64,000 nt of DNA. Origin: Ilyonectria destructans. Lineage: Eukaryota; Ascomycota; Sordariomycetes; Hypocreales; Nectriaceae. The notes under the pieces are model-generated. The model saw only the letters and a list, made by a program, of their open reading frames with translations. It was not told where the DNA came from and did no database searches. Made by a program: the position numbers and the translations under genes. This document shows, piece after piece, positions 1 through 11,617 of the stretch. The stretch lies in the NCBI GenBank assembly GCA_020740775.1, contig JAHEWK010000001.1:4402001-4466000 (forward strand), in the 5' to 3' direction. The stretch's first letter is position 1. Each line of letters opens with the position of its first letter.

Positions 1-244
1 ACACTCGAAGATACCACCCTTACACTCGAACCGAATAGGAGGATACGACGCCTACGTGGTGGCGGTGGCCCATCTCGAGTGCGTCTCCATCTAATCACAT
101 CAGGTGATCTGTCCTGGCTCTACGACATCGTCTCGACCTTGTACCAATTCGTGGTAAATGTTGATACGTCGCTGGGGGTCTCGTTGTGAACAAGGAATTC
201 GGCACCTGCAGAGCACGACCTCCAGAATTGGTCGCTCCTTCTGC

Positions 245-2008
245 ATGGCGTCTGATCTCGAGGCAATCTTCGGTGAGCTGGGCTTGGCCCAATATCTCGA
301 CGCGTTCGTCGAGCAGGGGTTTGATGAGTGGGATATCATCCTTGACATCCAAGAGTCGGACCTGTGAGTACAGCAGCGTACCTAACCTCGTCGTACTTGA
401 CTGACAATGCCAATCTAGTGATGTGCTGGGTGTTAAGCTGGGCCATCGAAGGGTATGTTTTCCTTGCTCTTCCACTTGGACTGCTGGCTGACATGAAACG
501 AAACAAATAGAAACTCCAAAGACGGATTGCCAACGCCAGGGGTATTTCTCCAAGTACCTCACTGGTATCACCAGCGAGGCCGGCAGTCGAAGATGTCAAG
601 CCCGACACCCCACGGACCGAACTAAGCCGGCCGGAGGGCACCCACGAGGTGCAAGGAGTAGCAAAACGAAAATATCGGCGCCACCCCAAGGTGCGTGAGA
701 ATTTGAGCCACTTGGTCCAACGAAGGCCAGTCACTGACTATTACGTATAGCCCGATGAAAATGCCCCTGAACGTCCGCCCTCTGCGTATGTTTTGTTTTC
801 CAACAGTAAGTCTCGTCCACAATTGCCCATCTTAGCTACCAGACAGCGCCGTCCGAGCGAAGTCAGAAAGAATCTAACAAAGCTGCGTTTCCTAGAGATG
901 AGAGAAGACCTCAAGAGTCAAAATCTCAGCTTCACCGAGATCGCGAAACTGGTCGGCGAGAACTGGCAGAATTTGGTGCCAACAGAGAAAGAGGCGTATG
1001 AAAGCCAGGCCAACGCTGACAAGGAAAAATACCATCGCGACTTGATGGAGTACAAGAAGACCCCCGAGTTCAAGAAGTATATCCAATATCTCCAAGAGTT
1101 CAAGGATAAGCAAGCCAAGCAGACCCAAGGTTCGTGACCTAGCGTGACGACAACATGATATTGTACAGGTCTCCAGTTCCTCTGAGCTAACGAATTGGGT
1201 CGAAACAGCTAGCGATGTATCCAAGCGGCCGAAATTAGAGCCTGCTAGGCTTCGCAATGGCGGCAGCAGCAGCGGCACCACGGCCACCCCTGGAATCAAC
1301 ACACCGAGTGGGAGCGGGAGCGGTAGCGGTAGCGAGAGGTTTCCAGGGAGTGAACCACCGCCCTCTCGAAAAGAAAGGATGAACTCTATTACTTCAATTG
1401 CCGAATCGCAGCATTCAGCAGCACCTACTCTGCTGTCACAGGCGAATTCGAACGAAGACGCCATGTCGTCACCCCGGGGAAGCCATTATGATACTGTGAG
1501 CCCGAATGAGCCACCTCGGTACCACCCTCATCGACCACCATCATGGCGAGAAGGCGGAAGAGGCGGCGAACCGCCTCATCAACACCTCCCATCGCTCTCC
1601 GATATGCTCGACGACGGAAGAAAGGGAATGCCAACGAACCTTGGGGGCGAAAGCAACCCGTACTTGTCAGGTTTTGTCGCTGCCAACCACCCTAGACTAG
1701 CCCCCGAGGTGCTCAATGGCCTGCCAACAACGACGGCACCAAGAATGCCACACCTCCGGCATGACCAATCCTCGAACAGCAGTGTTGGGTCCACCAGCCC
1801 AGCCATGAGCATCGCGAGAACACCTGGTGAAGGACCGCTGCCCATTCACGCATTGCTCTCGCACCAGACTCTGCCGGCCCCTGGAGGAGCGGCATCAGGA
1901 TCGTTCGACCGAGGTCCGCCAATGAATGGCGGGACCACTCCGAGTCCGACGGATCTCGTGAGGCCGCCGTTCGGACACAGTGCGGGACCAAGGGGATATG
2001 GTACTTGA
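245..2008 (+). CDS. SAM domain + HMG-box DNA-binding protein
   Basis: Proposed exons are 245-363, 419-452, 511-690, 751-805, 896-1129 and 1209-2008, giving 473 aa with every junction in frame at GT-AG sites. Residues 1-55 look like a SAM domain (protein-protein interaction). Residues about 119-190 are an HMG box: it opens with RPPSAYVLFSNK and has the aromatic and basic spacing of sequence-specific or architectural HMG proteins. The C-terminal half is low complexity, with a Ser-Gly run near 1310-1335 and Pro/Ser-rich stretches. A nuclear DNA-binding role is inferred from the HMG box; target genes cannot be told. The start at 245 is the first ATG that places the SAM domain at the N-terminus. 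The 244 bases before it hold only its upstream region. I do not assign a gene name because several fungal HMG proteins are candidates. Confidence 0.85.
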
Positions 2009-2878
2009 CCCTCTCGGCACAGAGACTTCGTCAAGGAGTCAAGCTAATTTGGCTTACAAGGCTCTCGTGACGTGCTATCCACCGGCCAGCTGGTGAACGC
2101 TGAGCAGTCAGGGGAACGAGTGTTGATGACGCCAGCGGCTCATTTCGTTGCCACAGGAGAGCATAGGCCTGTCAGGACCCGCCTGGACGGAGTCAGCGCT
2201 CTCCTAAGGGCTGGCGAGATTGTAGAAAGGCATGATCGAGATGAGCGGAGATGATGGATGAAAATGATTGACGGGAGTGGCGGAAGTGGCAGCTATTACA
2301 AGAGCCAGCCGTCAGTCGCCTCTCATCGAAAATGGCGTTTTATGCTCGCATGCTTTGTTCTTGTATACCCCTAAGTTTTTGAATGGTCTGGGTCGGGTTT
2401 CAGATCGATCCAATGATAATGCAAGAGCTGCAGGTAGATGGATTGTTTGCATCAGATCCGCAGCTGTGGACGACGGCGTTTCGGCTTGGGTTGTATCATG
2501 ATGGAAAATTAACTGGGGCATCTTGCCGTATATGGATATATTTTCATGTCCATATTTCTGTGCAGTTCTTCGTCGTCTCGTATGCATGTCAAGGAATCTA
2601 TGTTAAAGTCATGGGAGAAGACGGTTAAATGATTTCTTAGCTGCGATGGAGCGAATGAGTATATCAAACCTGTCTCCTGCATCCGATTCCAGGCGAAACC
2701 AAGGGCTACCGTGAACAGGCGTGGAGTCGATGTTTGCAGTGACGATCGTCACCTGCGAACCGGCGAGGATGCTGGCGGTTTAAAAGAAAGCAGGGCGGCG
2801 CCCAGCAGCAAAAGTCGTCATCAGGGTCCAGCCCATTCGACCCCGTCAGCATTTCGACGTCATGGCGCAGCCACGCCG

Positions 2879-2909
2879 GCCGGGGTCCCGGCGGGGTCCC
2901 GGCGGGGTC
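2879..2909. repeat. 11-bp GC-rich tandem repeat
   Basis: The unit gtcccggcggg is repeated about two and a half times. It is non-coding, and no function can be seen. Confidence 0.6.
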
Positions 2910-3350
2910 TTCGGCCCCACAACGGCGGCGTGCAGATCCTTGACAAAATCGGGAATGTGTATTGCCGAACTGCACTGAGCGTTTTACCCAAGTTCTCGAC
3001 GCTGGCGCAACTGGGTTTTGCTGGGCTGAGGCGATACCATCCGTCAAGAGCGTGTCGTGGATAGCCCGGTGTCGATCCCTCGGAGTTGTCCTCGAGTGGA
3101 GAGAAGCTGGTGGGCCGTGATGGCTAAAGGGAACTTGGTAACAGAATCGCAAAACATAGGTACGAAAGGGCGATATTCACAGTATATGGGCCGTAACCAG
3201 CTGAGCAGATGCAGATGCAATTATTCCCGACCCCAACACCAGAAAGCTGACAACTCCGTGACCAACAATGTCTGCGCTGTAGCTATCGAGCTCCGCACTG
3301 AGAGTCATCCGTCTATCAACCCGGACATCCATCAACCTACTCGTGGTTTG

Positions 3351-3374
3351 TTCGTTCCTTCGTTCCTTCGTTCG
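3351..3374. repeat. TTCGTTCC short tandem repeat
   Basis: About three copies of an 8-bp unit lie in the intergenic region near the 3' end of the condensin gene. Confidence 0.6.
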
Positions 3375-3576
3375 GTCGCACTACCCAGCGCCGATATACC
3401 TGTCATAACATCTCATCCAATATATCCATCCGACCACCTAGGGGAACGGTACAACTCGCCACCCCGGGCCCTTTGCGAACTGTCCCATAGCATACCCCCT
3501 TCCATATACACAAGACAGCCACTCATAAAGATGCATTAAAACCACTACTGCCTTTGTTTGCAATTGGCTAGCCTTA

Positions 3577-6248
3577 CTACTCTCCTCCCTCGGTGATCTC
3601 GGCGGTCCAATCCCTGCGGATCTCTAGTTCTGAGAGATCATTCGTCTTCTCAATCGTTAGACCCTTCTCGTTGGCTAGATGTAGCAAGCAGATAAAGCAG
3701 AACGACGTCGAAATATCATCCATGACAGGCTTGGGATACACCGCCTGCAAGTTGTTCATAACCGAGGTGAATTTGAGAGGTTCCTCCTCTGCAGCACCTG
3801 GTTGAGGGGCTTCGGCGGGCTGCTGCGGGGACACGTTAGATCAACTTCAACTTTGCATAGGAACTAGAGGGAATCTTACCTCGAGCTGCTCAATGCCCAT
3901 GCCCTTCCAAAGCTCTTCTTTCAGCCGTCGCACATCTACCTTCTTGGCCACGCGTGCGTATTGAACATATTCGGGGCGTACTCGTCGGGTCTGTGTTACG
4001 AGCGTCGTTCCAAACGCCCCTCCCATGGTATTGGTCATCGTCTCACCATTCAGGAGAGCTGTGATACCGCCAGCCTCGGTGAGGCCTCCCTGGCCCTCCA
4101 TGCCGGGCGAGAAGTGCTCACGGGCATCAGCAAACTCCAAGTCGTCGTCATCGTCTGCATCGCCTCCAGGGAATGGCATGCCATCATCCTGGAAGAAGTT
4201 TGCATCATAATCGCCCTCTGGAAGCGCCGTCTCTTCTGTGTTCTGCATGGGTGCCTTCTGGTTGGCCCAGAACGCCTCGTCCATTTCGCCTTCGGGTTGG
4301 TTGTCCTGGGCAGTCGTACCGAATGCGCCGCCTCTGGCACCGAAACCAGTGCGTCGTCGACCCATGCGCGCCTTGGGCTTCAAGAAGAGACTCAGCAGCG
4401 ACTTGGAGTTGAAGTGCTTGTCGTCGGGGAGAAGGTTGCGTGACTTGGATTTCCAGTCCTTCTTGGGCATGCTGATGGCCGCGGTGGTGCTGGCCTGTGT
4501 GTGGATGGTGTCCGCCAAGTTGGAATCGAGAGGCGAAGCAAAGTCAATCTCAAAGGGCTCCTTTTCCTTGCGCTTCTTGGTCTCTCCGACGGGTTTGTTG
4601 ACGTCCTTGACCTTCCGGATCCTCCAATGCTCGGCGCTACTCCAGTTCTTCTGCAGTGCCTGGTCGAAGAAGCCAAGAATATCCTCGTGCATCTTGTCGG
4701 CCTTCTGGGCGCTAGTCATTGACACAATGTACTCTCCGTTGTCGTCAAATCCTTCGCCGTCTGCACCCTCTTCACCAAGGCCAGCATCGTAAACCCGCAT
4801 CTGCGGTTCGAGGGCCGCTTCACGGGCCCACGCCTCACCACCCTCGCCGAAAGCAACGTCGGCTGCAACATCAAACGCACCCAATCCAAGATCGTCGTCA
4901 TCAAAGCCGGCGGGAGCGTCGCCGTCAATGACAAGACCAGAAATATCGCCAAATGCACCAGGGGTCTTTTCCTTGTCTTGGTCTTGCCTCCAGTCCTCCG
5001 GGGCCTTCAGAAATGGGATATCCATGGAACCTGAAGGATCGCCGAGATCAAAGGTTTTGAGAGATGGGCAAACGTCGAGCTCATCTAGAAGTTGGAGGTC
5101 AGGTAGGAACTTGGCCCCTAATGCACCAAGGTCAATCTGAACGTCGGCTTCGTCTTCCTCCTCTTGCTCCTCCTCTTGCGGTTCATCGCCCTCATCTTCC
5201 TCTTCCTCCTCATCGCCCATCTCTCGTTGCTTCTTCTTTCCAAGTGTATCCGCGTCACCAGTGTCGTCGCTGCTGTCGAAGACGATGCGCCCTTGTGAGT
5301 CGATCATGAGGTGATTCAGAAGGAGTCCCTTGGCGCCGCCCTCATCAAAATCGGCCGATGCTTTCTTGAAGAGAGGGTCAACAGCGAACTCTAGCTCAAA
5401 TTTCTTGAGCTGTAGTGAGTTGAAACTTGGGGCCAAGGTGGCCTCGGATGAGCGCTGCGTCTGTGGAATGTGAGCATGTACCGTGAACCTCGGAAGCTGT
5501 CATGTCTACCTTCTTCTTGGGCTTCTTCTTTACGTTGCCATTTTCATCGAGCTCCTCCTCGTCGGTCTCCTCTCCCTCCTCGCGATCTTTCTTCTTGGAA
5601 TTGTTGCTATCAGCCAGACCGCTCAGCAGCTTGCCTGTCTCTGTTGCGACACTGTCGACTCGGTTGGTGTAGATCTTGACGCATCCATCTAAGGTGCAAC
5701 TGGCCTTTTGGAAGTTCACACCGTCGCCCTCCTTGAGGAGCGACATGTCATGGAAGTAATCGATGAGAGCAAAGTTCCAGGAATTCGTAGCGTTGATCTT
5801 GTTGTCGGTGGCCATCTTCATCCACTCCTCGAAGTTGGCAAGAAGTGGGACACGCTTCATAGGCGTAACCACAGAGCCGCCTACGACAAAGCCTTCGTCG
5901 TCGTCGCCGCCACGGCCGGCGCGAGGTGTCCGGGGATCCGACATTGGGGATGCGTTCTCCATGTCGTCCAATCTGATACTGACTTTGCGAGGGGTCGCAG
6001 CAGCCTTGATCTCGTTGATCTGCTTCTCGTACAGTGCTCTCCGGGAGCTGATTCGCTGGCCCTTTTCGTGCGCATCGTCGTTGAGGGGAATCCTAGGAGC
6101 TTGCATGAGGGCTCGGTTGCTAGGGGGGGTTTTCGATGAGTGGCCGGATGAGAGCTTACTTGACGGGGGATTTGAATGGCGACGCCGAGACAGAGCTAGG
6201 AGTCGGTCTGGCACTCCCCGCGCGCGGGGCTTGAGCGACGCGAGGCAT
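3577..6248 (-). CDS. brn1: condensin complex subunit 2 (kleisin, barren/CAP-H)
   Basis: This is the kleisin subunit of condensin, which bridges the Smc2-Smc4 heads in mitotic chromosome compaction. Exons in transcript order are 6248-6160, 6119-5510, 5460-3880 and 3822-3577, giving 841 aa, close to the usual size for the family. Family signatures include FEEWMKMATDNKINATNSW near the N-terminus, the KKFELEFAVDPLFKKASADF block, and a C-terminal winged-helix-like end (SFCFICLLHLANEKGL) in the last exon. A long acidic Glu/Asp tract lies in the middle. Intron 1 would be only 40 nt. Intron 2 is taken as 49 nt using a GTAGAC donor; a 28-nt alternative (GTTCAC donor) would retain seven residues but is implausibly short. 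The gene is divergent from the exchanger gene, with about 1 kb between starts. Confidence 0.93.
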
Positions 6249-7268
6249 TATGTGGAGGTTGCGTGGGTTGGTGATGCAAAAGGCTGAGCTCGACGAGGCC
6301 TGGCGCGTCGTGGTGGTGGTGTTGAGCCATGCCAAAGTAAACAAAATAATGGCGACGTGGGGTTGTTGCGGCCTGAGTATTCAGGCAGCAAACCCGAGGC
6401 GGTGGGATCAAAGTTCGGGCATCCAAGGAAGGTACGGGGTACGGAGGTACTTAGTTGTGTGGAGTCTGTTTAAGGGTTTAAGGTACCCCCGTAAGGTATT
6501 ACCTTAGAGGTAGGTGGCAGATACGCACCACCACCTGAAAGCCCCGCAGCGAGTGCAGCCAGTGCAGCGAACAGCGCAACCGTCCACCAATCACACAATC
6601 AACAGGATTAGCCAGGCACCTTCATCGGACGCATTAACCTGAACTAGTCCCTTGTCCCATGTCGCACACCCGAATTCAAGGCACATGTCTTTGCGTGCCA
6701 GCGAGGTGGCTTTTTTCCCTGCTGTGGCAAGCGCAGCAGGTGCGTCCCCCCCGGCAGTTCCCCAGGTCAAGGATCGGGCGGCCTCCTACTAAAGCATGGA
6801 CGCACCACACCACATTGCCACCTAAAACCGGTGCTGCAGCAGGCATTACACCTATACAAGACAACGCAACGGAATAAGGCCCATGGCCCATGGCCCAAGA
6901 CCAAGGAAGCTCCATTCTCCATTCAAGGGGACGCGACGCTAACTGCTTAGCATCCCGCTTTCGGAATGATCTGGTCCGCACCGCGACGTTATGACATGAT
7001 ACATTTGCTGGTCAATTGATTATCTTGCGCACCCTCCCTCGCCGCGCCTTGGACCTCTCTCTCTCCTCTCTATCTGATTCACCATCGCCCAGCGGTATCC
7101 CGCCCACCCCCTGCCGTGCCTCTCCCTATTCTTATCCAATATCAGCTACTCCGACGACTCCGACAACTCCGACGACCGCCAACACCGGCCATGTCATTCT
7201 TAGCATTCATAAACCCCGCGATATGACATGACGACCGCCGAAACCGAAACCCAAGTCCAAGCCGAAGC
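6249..7268. other. shared divergent promoter region (brn1 / exchanger)
   Basis: About 1.0 kb lies between two divergent starts. The right end is pyrimidine-rich (7020-7180), with cga/ctc triplet runs typical of fungal leaders. No exact ACGCGT site was seen. No gene is evident. Confidence 0.6.
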
Positions 7269-10200
7269 ATGGCTACAACCATGGCTACAACCACCACCAC
7301 CGCCACCTTCTTGAGGGGCAGCCGTCTGAGCTCTCGCCCCTTCTATACCACCGTGCTGCTTCTGTCCGTGTTAACGGCTTATTCCTTCTTGTCGCATACG
7401 CAGTATCGTGGCCGCGACCCACCCGACGAGAGCCATGCCTTGCTCAAGCGCAACGAAATCCCCGAATGTGGCGCCGTCCACGCCGCAGACGACAAGTGCG
7501 CATTTGTGCGCCAGTATTGTACCGATGACGATGCCGGTCTCATTCCCTATCTCGACCTCTACTACTGCACCTTTGGCAACGTCCGGCCGCTGGCCTTCAC
7601 CGTCCTGGTTGCTTGGCTCGCCCTTCTCTTCACTACCATTGGCATCGCCGCTAGCGACTTCTTCAGCGTCAACCTAAGTACTATTTCTACCATCCTTGGT
7701 CTAAGCGAGAGCCTGGCAGGCGTCACCTTTCTTGCCTTTGGCAATGGGTCGCCCGATGTCTTCAGCACATTTGCCGCCATGGGTTCCAACAGCGCCAGCA
7801 TGGCTGTGGGCGAGCTCATTGGTGCTGCCAGCTTCATCACAGGCGTTGTCGCCGGGTCTATGGCCCTTGTTAGGGAGTTCCGCGTCGACCGGAAGACATA
7901 CGCTCGTGATATTTGCTTCTTCATTGTCGCCGTATGCTTCACCACTGTGTTCCTCGCCGATGGACACTTGCACTTTTGGGAATGCTGGCTCATGATTGGA
8001 TACTATGCCCTCTACGTCACGACTGTCGTAGGGTGGCATTGGGTCTCTACCAGGAGGAAGCAGAGGAAACGCAGGGAGGGAGAGGCCCGGAGCCATGTGT
8101 ATGGTCCATCAGGGCATTCCGGTGACGAGCTGGCCGGCGAACCCTACCGAGATGATCCGGACGATGTCGACCATGGCACATCTACAGCGTCGTCTCGCTC
8201 GCCCGATATTAGTGCCCTTGAAGCCGGGCCGAGGATCGAAGTGGATGGCCACAGGCCCTTCATTGACAATGAGGAAGACGAGGCCTCCAGTGAAGACCAC
8301 GACCGGATGGTTGCGGCTGAAGTGGCGAGTAGCATGCGCGTTCTACGGACTAGGGGGAAGCGAAGGCACACCCTGACGCCTATTCGGCCAAGTCTGGTGG
8401 GCGCGCTCGAGTTCCGTTCTGCCTTGGCCCAGCTACAGCGTGAGGGCAACTTGCAGCTTTCTACCATTCCAGACCGGAGCTACTCTGAGAATCATGTTAG
8501 CAAGAGGGGCAGGAGAGACACGACAGGCGTCGTCCTAGACACCTCCCGATCTGACGGCCGCCCTTCCACCTCTCAGTCAGGGTCGGCAGCCAGACGAGAG
8601 AGGGCACTGTCTCACGGAGATATTCCAGTCGGCGTGGCTAATCCCGACCTACTAATCCCCGGACGAGATAGATCGGACACCAACCTCTCGCTTCCTCAAT
8701 CAAGCAGTGTGAGGACTCCAAGCCCGAGTCCATCATACACCATTGGAGGGAACCTGGCCCCTCCCCCCGTAAACCAACCGGGGACCACAGAAGACGATAC
8801 CGACACTGGACCACATGTGCGGCTACTTTCACCTCGGCTACAGTTGCAGATCCCCAGCCGTCGCAGCAGCTACAGCGATCGATCATCTCCAGCCAGCCAA
8901 TTCCCTATGTATACAGATTCCCCAGCGATGCTGTCGCCCAACCCGCACTCTGAGCCTTCTGAATTCGTGGCCCCTGGCCTGGTAAGTCGTGATAGCCCCT
9001 TTGCAGACTTGCACATGGCGGCCGGGGAGCCCACGCCGGTCAAGTGGTGGCCGTATGCGATTCTACCGCCTCCCCATATTCTTCTTGCGACCCTGTTCCC
9101 CACGCTGCAGGGATGGGATGAAAAGGCCATCTGGGACAAGTTTGTCAGTGCCATATCGGTGCCGAGCATCTTCCTCCTAGTCACAACTCTACCCGTGGTT
9201 GAGTCTGAAACCACTAATGACGATGAATCACTTCTCGCCACAATCCTCGAACCTATCGGAGGGATCGGACATTCCGCGCCGCCCGTGTCCGTCGAGCCCC
9301 AGGCCATGGAGCCAGAATCAGAATGGCAGCGGTATCGCAGGCACACGCTGAGCCGTACCGATAGCTACCTAGTCTCTCCGCTTGGATCCCCTCTTGTGGC
9401 AGCGCTGGAGCGGGACGGGACACTTGTGCCCACAGACTCAGAATTGACATTAGGCCCGCCTGCTATCGTGATGAAACCAGCATCTGAAATACCGTCTGCC
9501 ACCACCTCCAAGAACGAGTGTACGGGCTGGAACCGGTGGCTGGTCGGATTTCAGCTCTTTACGGGGCCATTGTTCGCTGTCTTCATCCTCTGGGCGAACA
9601 TGATGGAAGATTTCGAACATCCCGGAATGGTGCTGTTCCGAATGGTGCTTTACACGCTCCTTGGCTCGCTTGTGCTGCTTGGACTGATGCTGATGCTTAC
9701 GACGGAGGAAAAACGACCAAAGTACCACTACATGTTGTGTTTCATGGGATTCATTATTGCCATTGCATGGATCTCGACCATTGCAGGAGAGGTGGTTGGG
9801 GTCCTCAAGACGTTTGGCGTGGTGCTTGGCATCTCGGAAGCGTTGCTAGGACTAACCATTTTTGCAGCCGGCAACAGTGTTGGAGATTTGGTTGCGGACA
9901 TCACGGTGGCCCGCCTTGGGTATCCCGTCATGGCACTGTAAGTTGTGACCCTGACTGGCTTGACACAGTCGTACTGATAATGGTCTTAGGTCTGCTTGCT
10001 TTGGCGGCCCGATGTTGAACATCCTGCTGGGCATTGGCATTGGTGGAGTGACCATGATGATAAAGAAGGCCAACCACAAACACCACCTGCACCCAGAGCT
10101 TCCCATCGAGTATAAGCCGTACAAGGTGCAGGTTGGCGGGACATTGATGGTCTCGGCCGTTACACTGCTGGTGATGCTCCTGGGGCTGCTGATTATTGTT

Positions 10201-10317
10201 CCGATGAACAAGTGGGTGCTAAGTCGCAAGATTGGGTGGGGATTGATTGCACTTTGGGCGGTGAGCACGGTGATCAATGTCATTGTGGAAGTCACGGGCG
10301 CTTTTGGAGACATGTAG
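7269..10317 (+). CDS. sodium/calcium exchanger family membrane protein (CCX/YDL206W type)
   Basis: Two exons, 7269-9937 and 9990-10317, give 998 aa. The protein has the two alpha-repeat signatures of the CaCA superfamily: AFGNGSPDVFSTF at about residues 157-169, and AAGNSVGDLVADITVAR near residues 866-882, just before the intron. An N-terminal hydrophobic segment (residues 25-42) is followed by a Cys-containing luminal region, a first membrane bundle (105-260), a very long Ser/Pro-rich hydrophilic loop (about 265-600), and a second bundle (about 775 to the end). This matches yeast YDL206W-like cation/Ca2+ exchangers, probably of an internal membrane; the transported ions are inferred from the family. 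The intron falls inside the second alpha repeat, and splicing restores SACFGGPMLNILLGIG. The start is an ATG repeated as MATTMATT, so the second Met could also serve. Confidence 0.93.
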
Positions 10318-10636
10318 AACAAGCGGCATCTTTCTTCTTTCGGGGTGGGAACGGCTGGCGCAATAACACGGCCGAAGAAAGAGCAACGGGGCACGACCTT
10401 TTTCTTGTTCTGTACCTATATTATTTGCCTAGTATTCGTATATATTATCTATTACGTATATACTTCTATTCATTCCCTTGCTTCATTCTAAAACGTGTCG
10501 GGATGCCATTCCAACTTGTGCAAGCGGATTGCAGGTCAAACCGGAAAGTGCATTGGGAGAAGGAAGAACATCAAGCAAGCCAGTGTTGGAGAAGAAGAAA
10601 AAAAGCACCCAAAAATAGTACCAACTGGCAAAATTA

Positions 10637-10690
10637 TAGAGATGGCAGAGATGGCAGTTTAGATGGCAGTAAATGGTATATATGGCAGCT
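10637..10690. repeat. atggcag short interspersed direct repeats
   Basis: The core atggcag occurs four times in about 50 bp (agatggcag, agatggcag, agatggcag, atatggcag). It lies just beyond the B-box end of the tRNA-like element, where a SINE tail would sit. Confidence 0.6.
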
Positions 10691-10720
10691 TATATGTGGT
10701 TAGATGTTCCGAAAATTGTT

Positions 10721-10820
10721 GCAAGTCCGGGAGTTGAACCTACAACCCCCCGAAAGAGGTTGTAGGCAGCGGGAGAGCTCAGAAGCTTAGCCTTGCTAAA
10801 CCCGTCACTGCTCCCCCGCC
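10721..10820 (-). ncRNA. tRNA-like structured element with Pol III B-box (tRNA relic or SINE head)
   Basis: On the minus strand, 10740-10730 reads GGTTCAACTCC, a perfect fit to the Pol III B-box. Upstream of it are nested inverted repeats. A 10-bp stem pairs 10769-10778 with 10810-10819 and encloses a TTAGC/GCTAA hairpin at 10787-10799. Next to it, a 9-bp hairpin pairs CCTACAACC (10739-10747) with GGTTGTAGG (10758-10766). I could not fit a standard acceptor stem or T-stem, so a functional tRNA is doubtful. A degenerate tRNA, the 5' head of a SINE, or another small structured RNA are all possible. Confidence 0.35.
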
Positions 10821-10878
10821 GCTGGTAGATGGTTGGTAAGTTTTGGATTATAAGGGTGACTCTGTGAACCCGTTTGGT

Positions 10879-10951
10879 CGTGATTCACGGCGCGCGTCCT
10901 GACCGAGACTGTGGCTCACCGAAGGGTGGCTCACCGGAGTGTGGCTTTCCG
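10879..10951. repeat. palindrome plus 15-bp-period gtggctcaccg repeats
   Basis: An 11-bp palindrome, CGTGATTCACG (10879-10889), precedes direct copies of gtggctcaccg at 10911-10921 and 10926-10936 and a variant at 10941-10951. A further ctcaccg lies just downstream. Function unknown. Confidence 0.55.
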
Positions 10952-11404
10952 CGGATCGCTCACCGAGCGAGGACGTGGGACCCACCGAGGGACATCAGCT
11001 TGTTGAGTGGGAGCCGGACGGACCCCGCTAAAAAGTTGGACACATCTCAGTGAGCGTGGTCATGAGGCGCTGGTATGATTAAAGGGCGGCTCAGCAGCGA
11101 CAACCATGGCGTCCTCATTTCGCTTGGCCAGCTGCGCCTCCACGGGTTGACGACGCGGATAGCTACCGAGTCAGCTCCAAGAGCATCCCTTGAAGCCTCG
11201 CATCGTCAATGGCTGCAACGTGGCACTCCGGGGGCGTCGGCGAGTTCCCAGATGTGAGGAGTCGCGGACGAGGGTGAGGAGATGCCAGATTGTTCGGATT
11301 GACCGTGCCAATTGATTTCCGGGTTGACAAATCCAATCCATGGACCTTGGAGACGTTGAGTTGTCCTTGGACGGCTTGTCCAAGTTGTATGCTGTCGGGA
11401 AAAG

Positions 11405-11411
11405 GTATAAG
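11405..11411 (+). promoter_or_regulatory. TATA-like element upstream of phosphomannomutase
   Basis: GTATAAG lies about 210 bp before the ATG and is followed by a C/T-rich leader typical of well-expressed fungal genes. Assignment by position only. Confidence 0.3.
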
Positions 11412-11617
11412 AGCGACAGAAGAGCTCCTCCTCCCCCTCTTGTTCTTTCCCGATCCACAGCATGGTAGCTTCCCCCTGTTGACCGCCCCGCACACTCAAA
11501 GTCGCAGCTTCCCTCCCCGCCTTTCCTTCCCCCTCCTCAATTGACCCAAGGTGTGCTTAAACACCATAACACATCAACACCGCTTCTTCCTCATTCTTCT
11601 CTGCGCCGCCCGCAAAA

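Larger units (their letters stand above)
2009..3576. other. intergenic region, convergent 3' ends
   Basis: This lies between the 3' end of the SAM-HMG gene and the 3' end of the minus-strand condensin gene. It holds presumed 3' UTRs, an 11-bp GC-rich tandem repeat (2879-2909) and a TTCGTTCC repeat (3351-3374). Open frames here show no recognisable protein and no consistent splice structure. Confidence 0.6.
10318..11617. other. intergenic region with tRNA-like element and short repeats
   Basis: This contains the exchanger 3' UTR, the atggcag repeat, the tRNA-like element, the gtggctcaccg repeat and the phosphomannomutase promoter with a pyrimidine-rich leader (11420-11617). No protein-coding gene is supported. 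Confidence 0.6.

Noticed and set aside
892..1464. 190-codon minus-strand frame with a Leu/Pro-rich run
   Set aside because: It is the complement of the HMG-box exon and the Ser-Gly repeat of the SAM-HMG gene.
2706..3539. Frames of 117-160 codons in the SAM-HMG / condensin intergenic region
   Set aside because: They are low-complexity, driven by the GC repeat and the TTCGTTCC repeat, and resemble no protein family.
4238..4792. 184-codon plus-strand frame inside the condensin gene
   Set aside because: It overlaps a conserved condensin exon on the other strand and has no independent features.
10721..10820. A functional tRNA gene
   Set aside because: The B-box fits, but no acceptor stem or T-stem pairs correctly and no anticodon arm can be assigned, so it was called only as a tRNA-like element.
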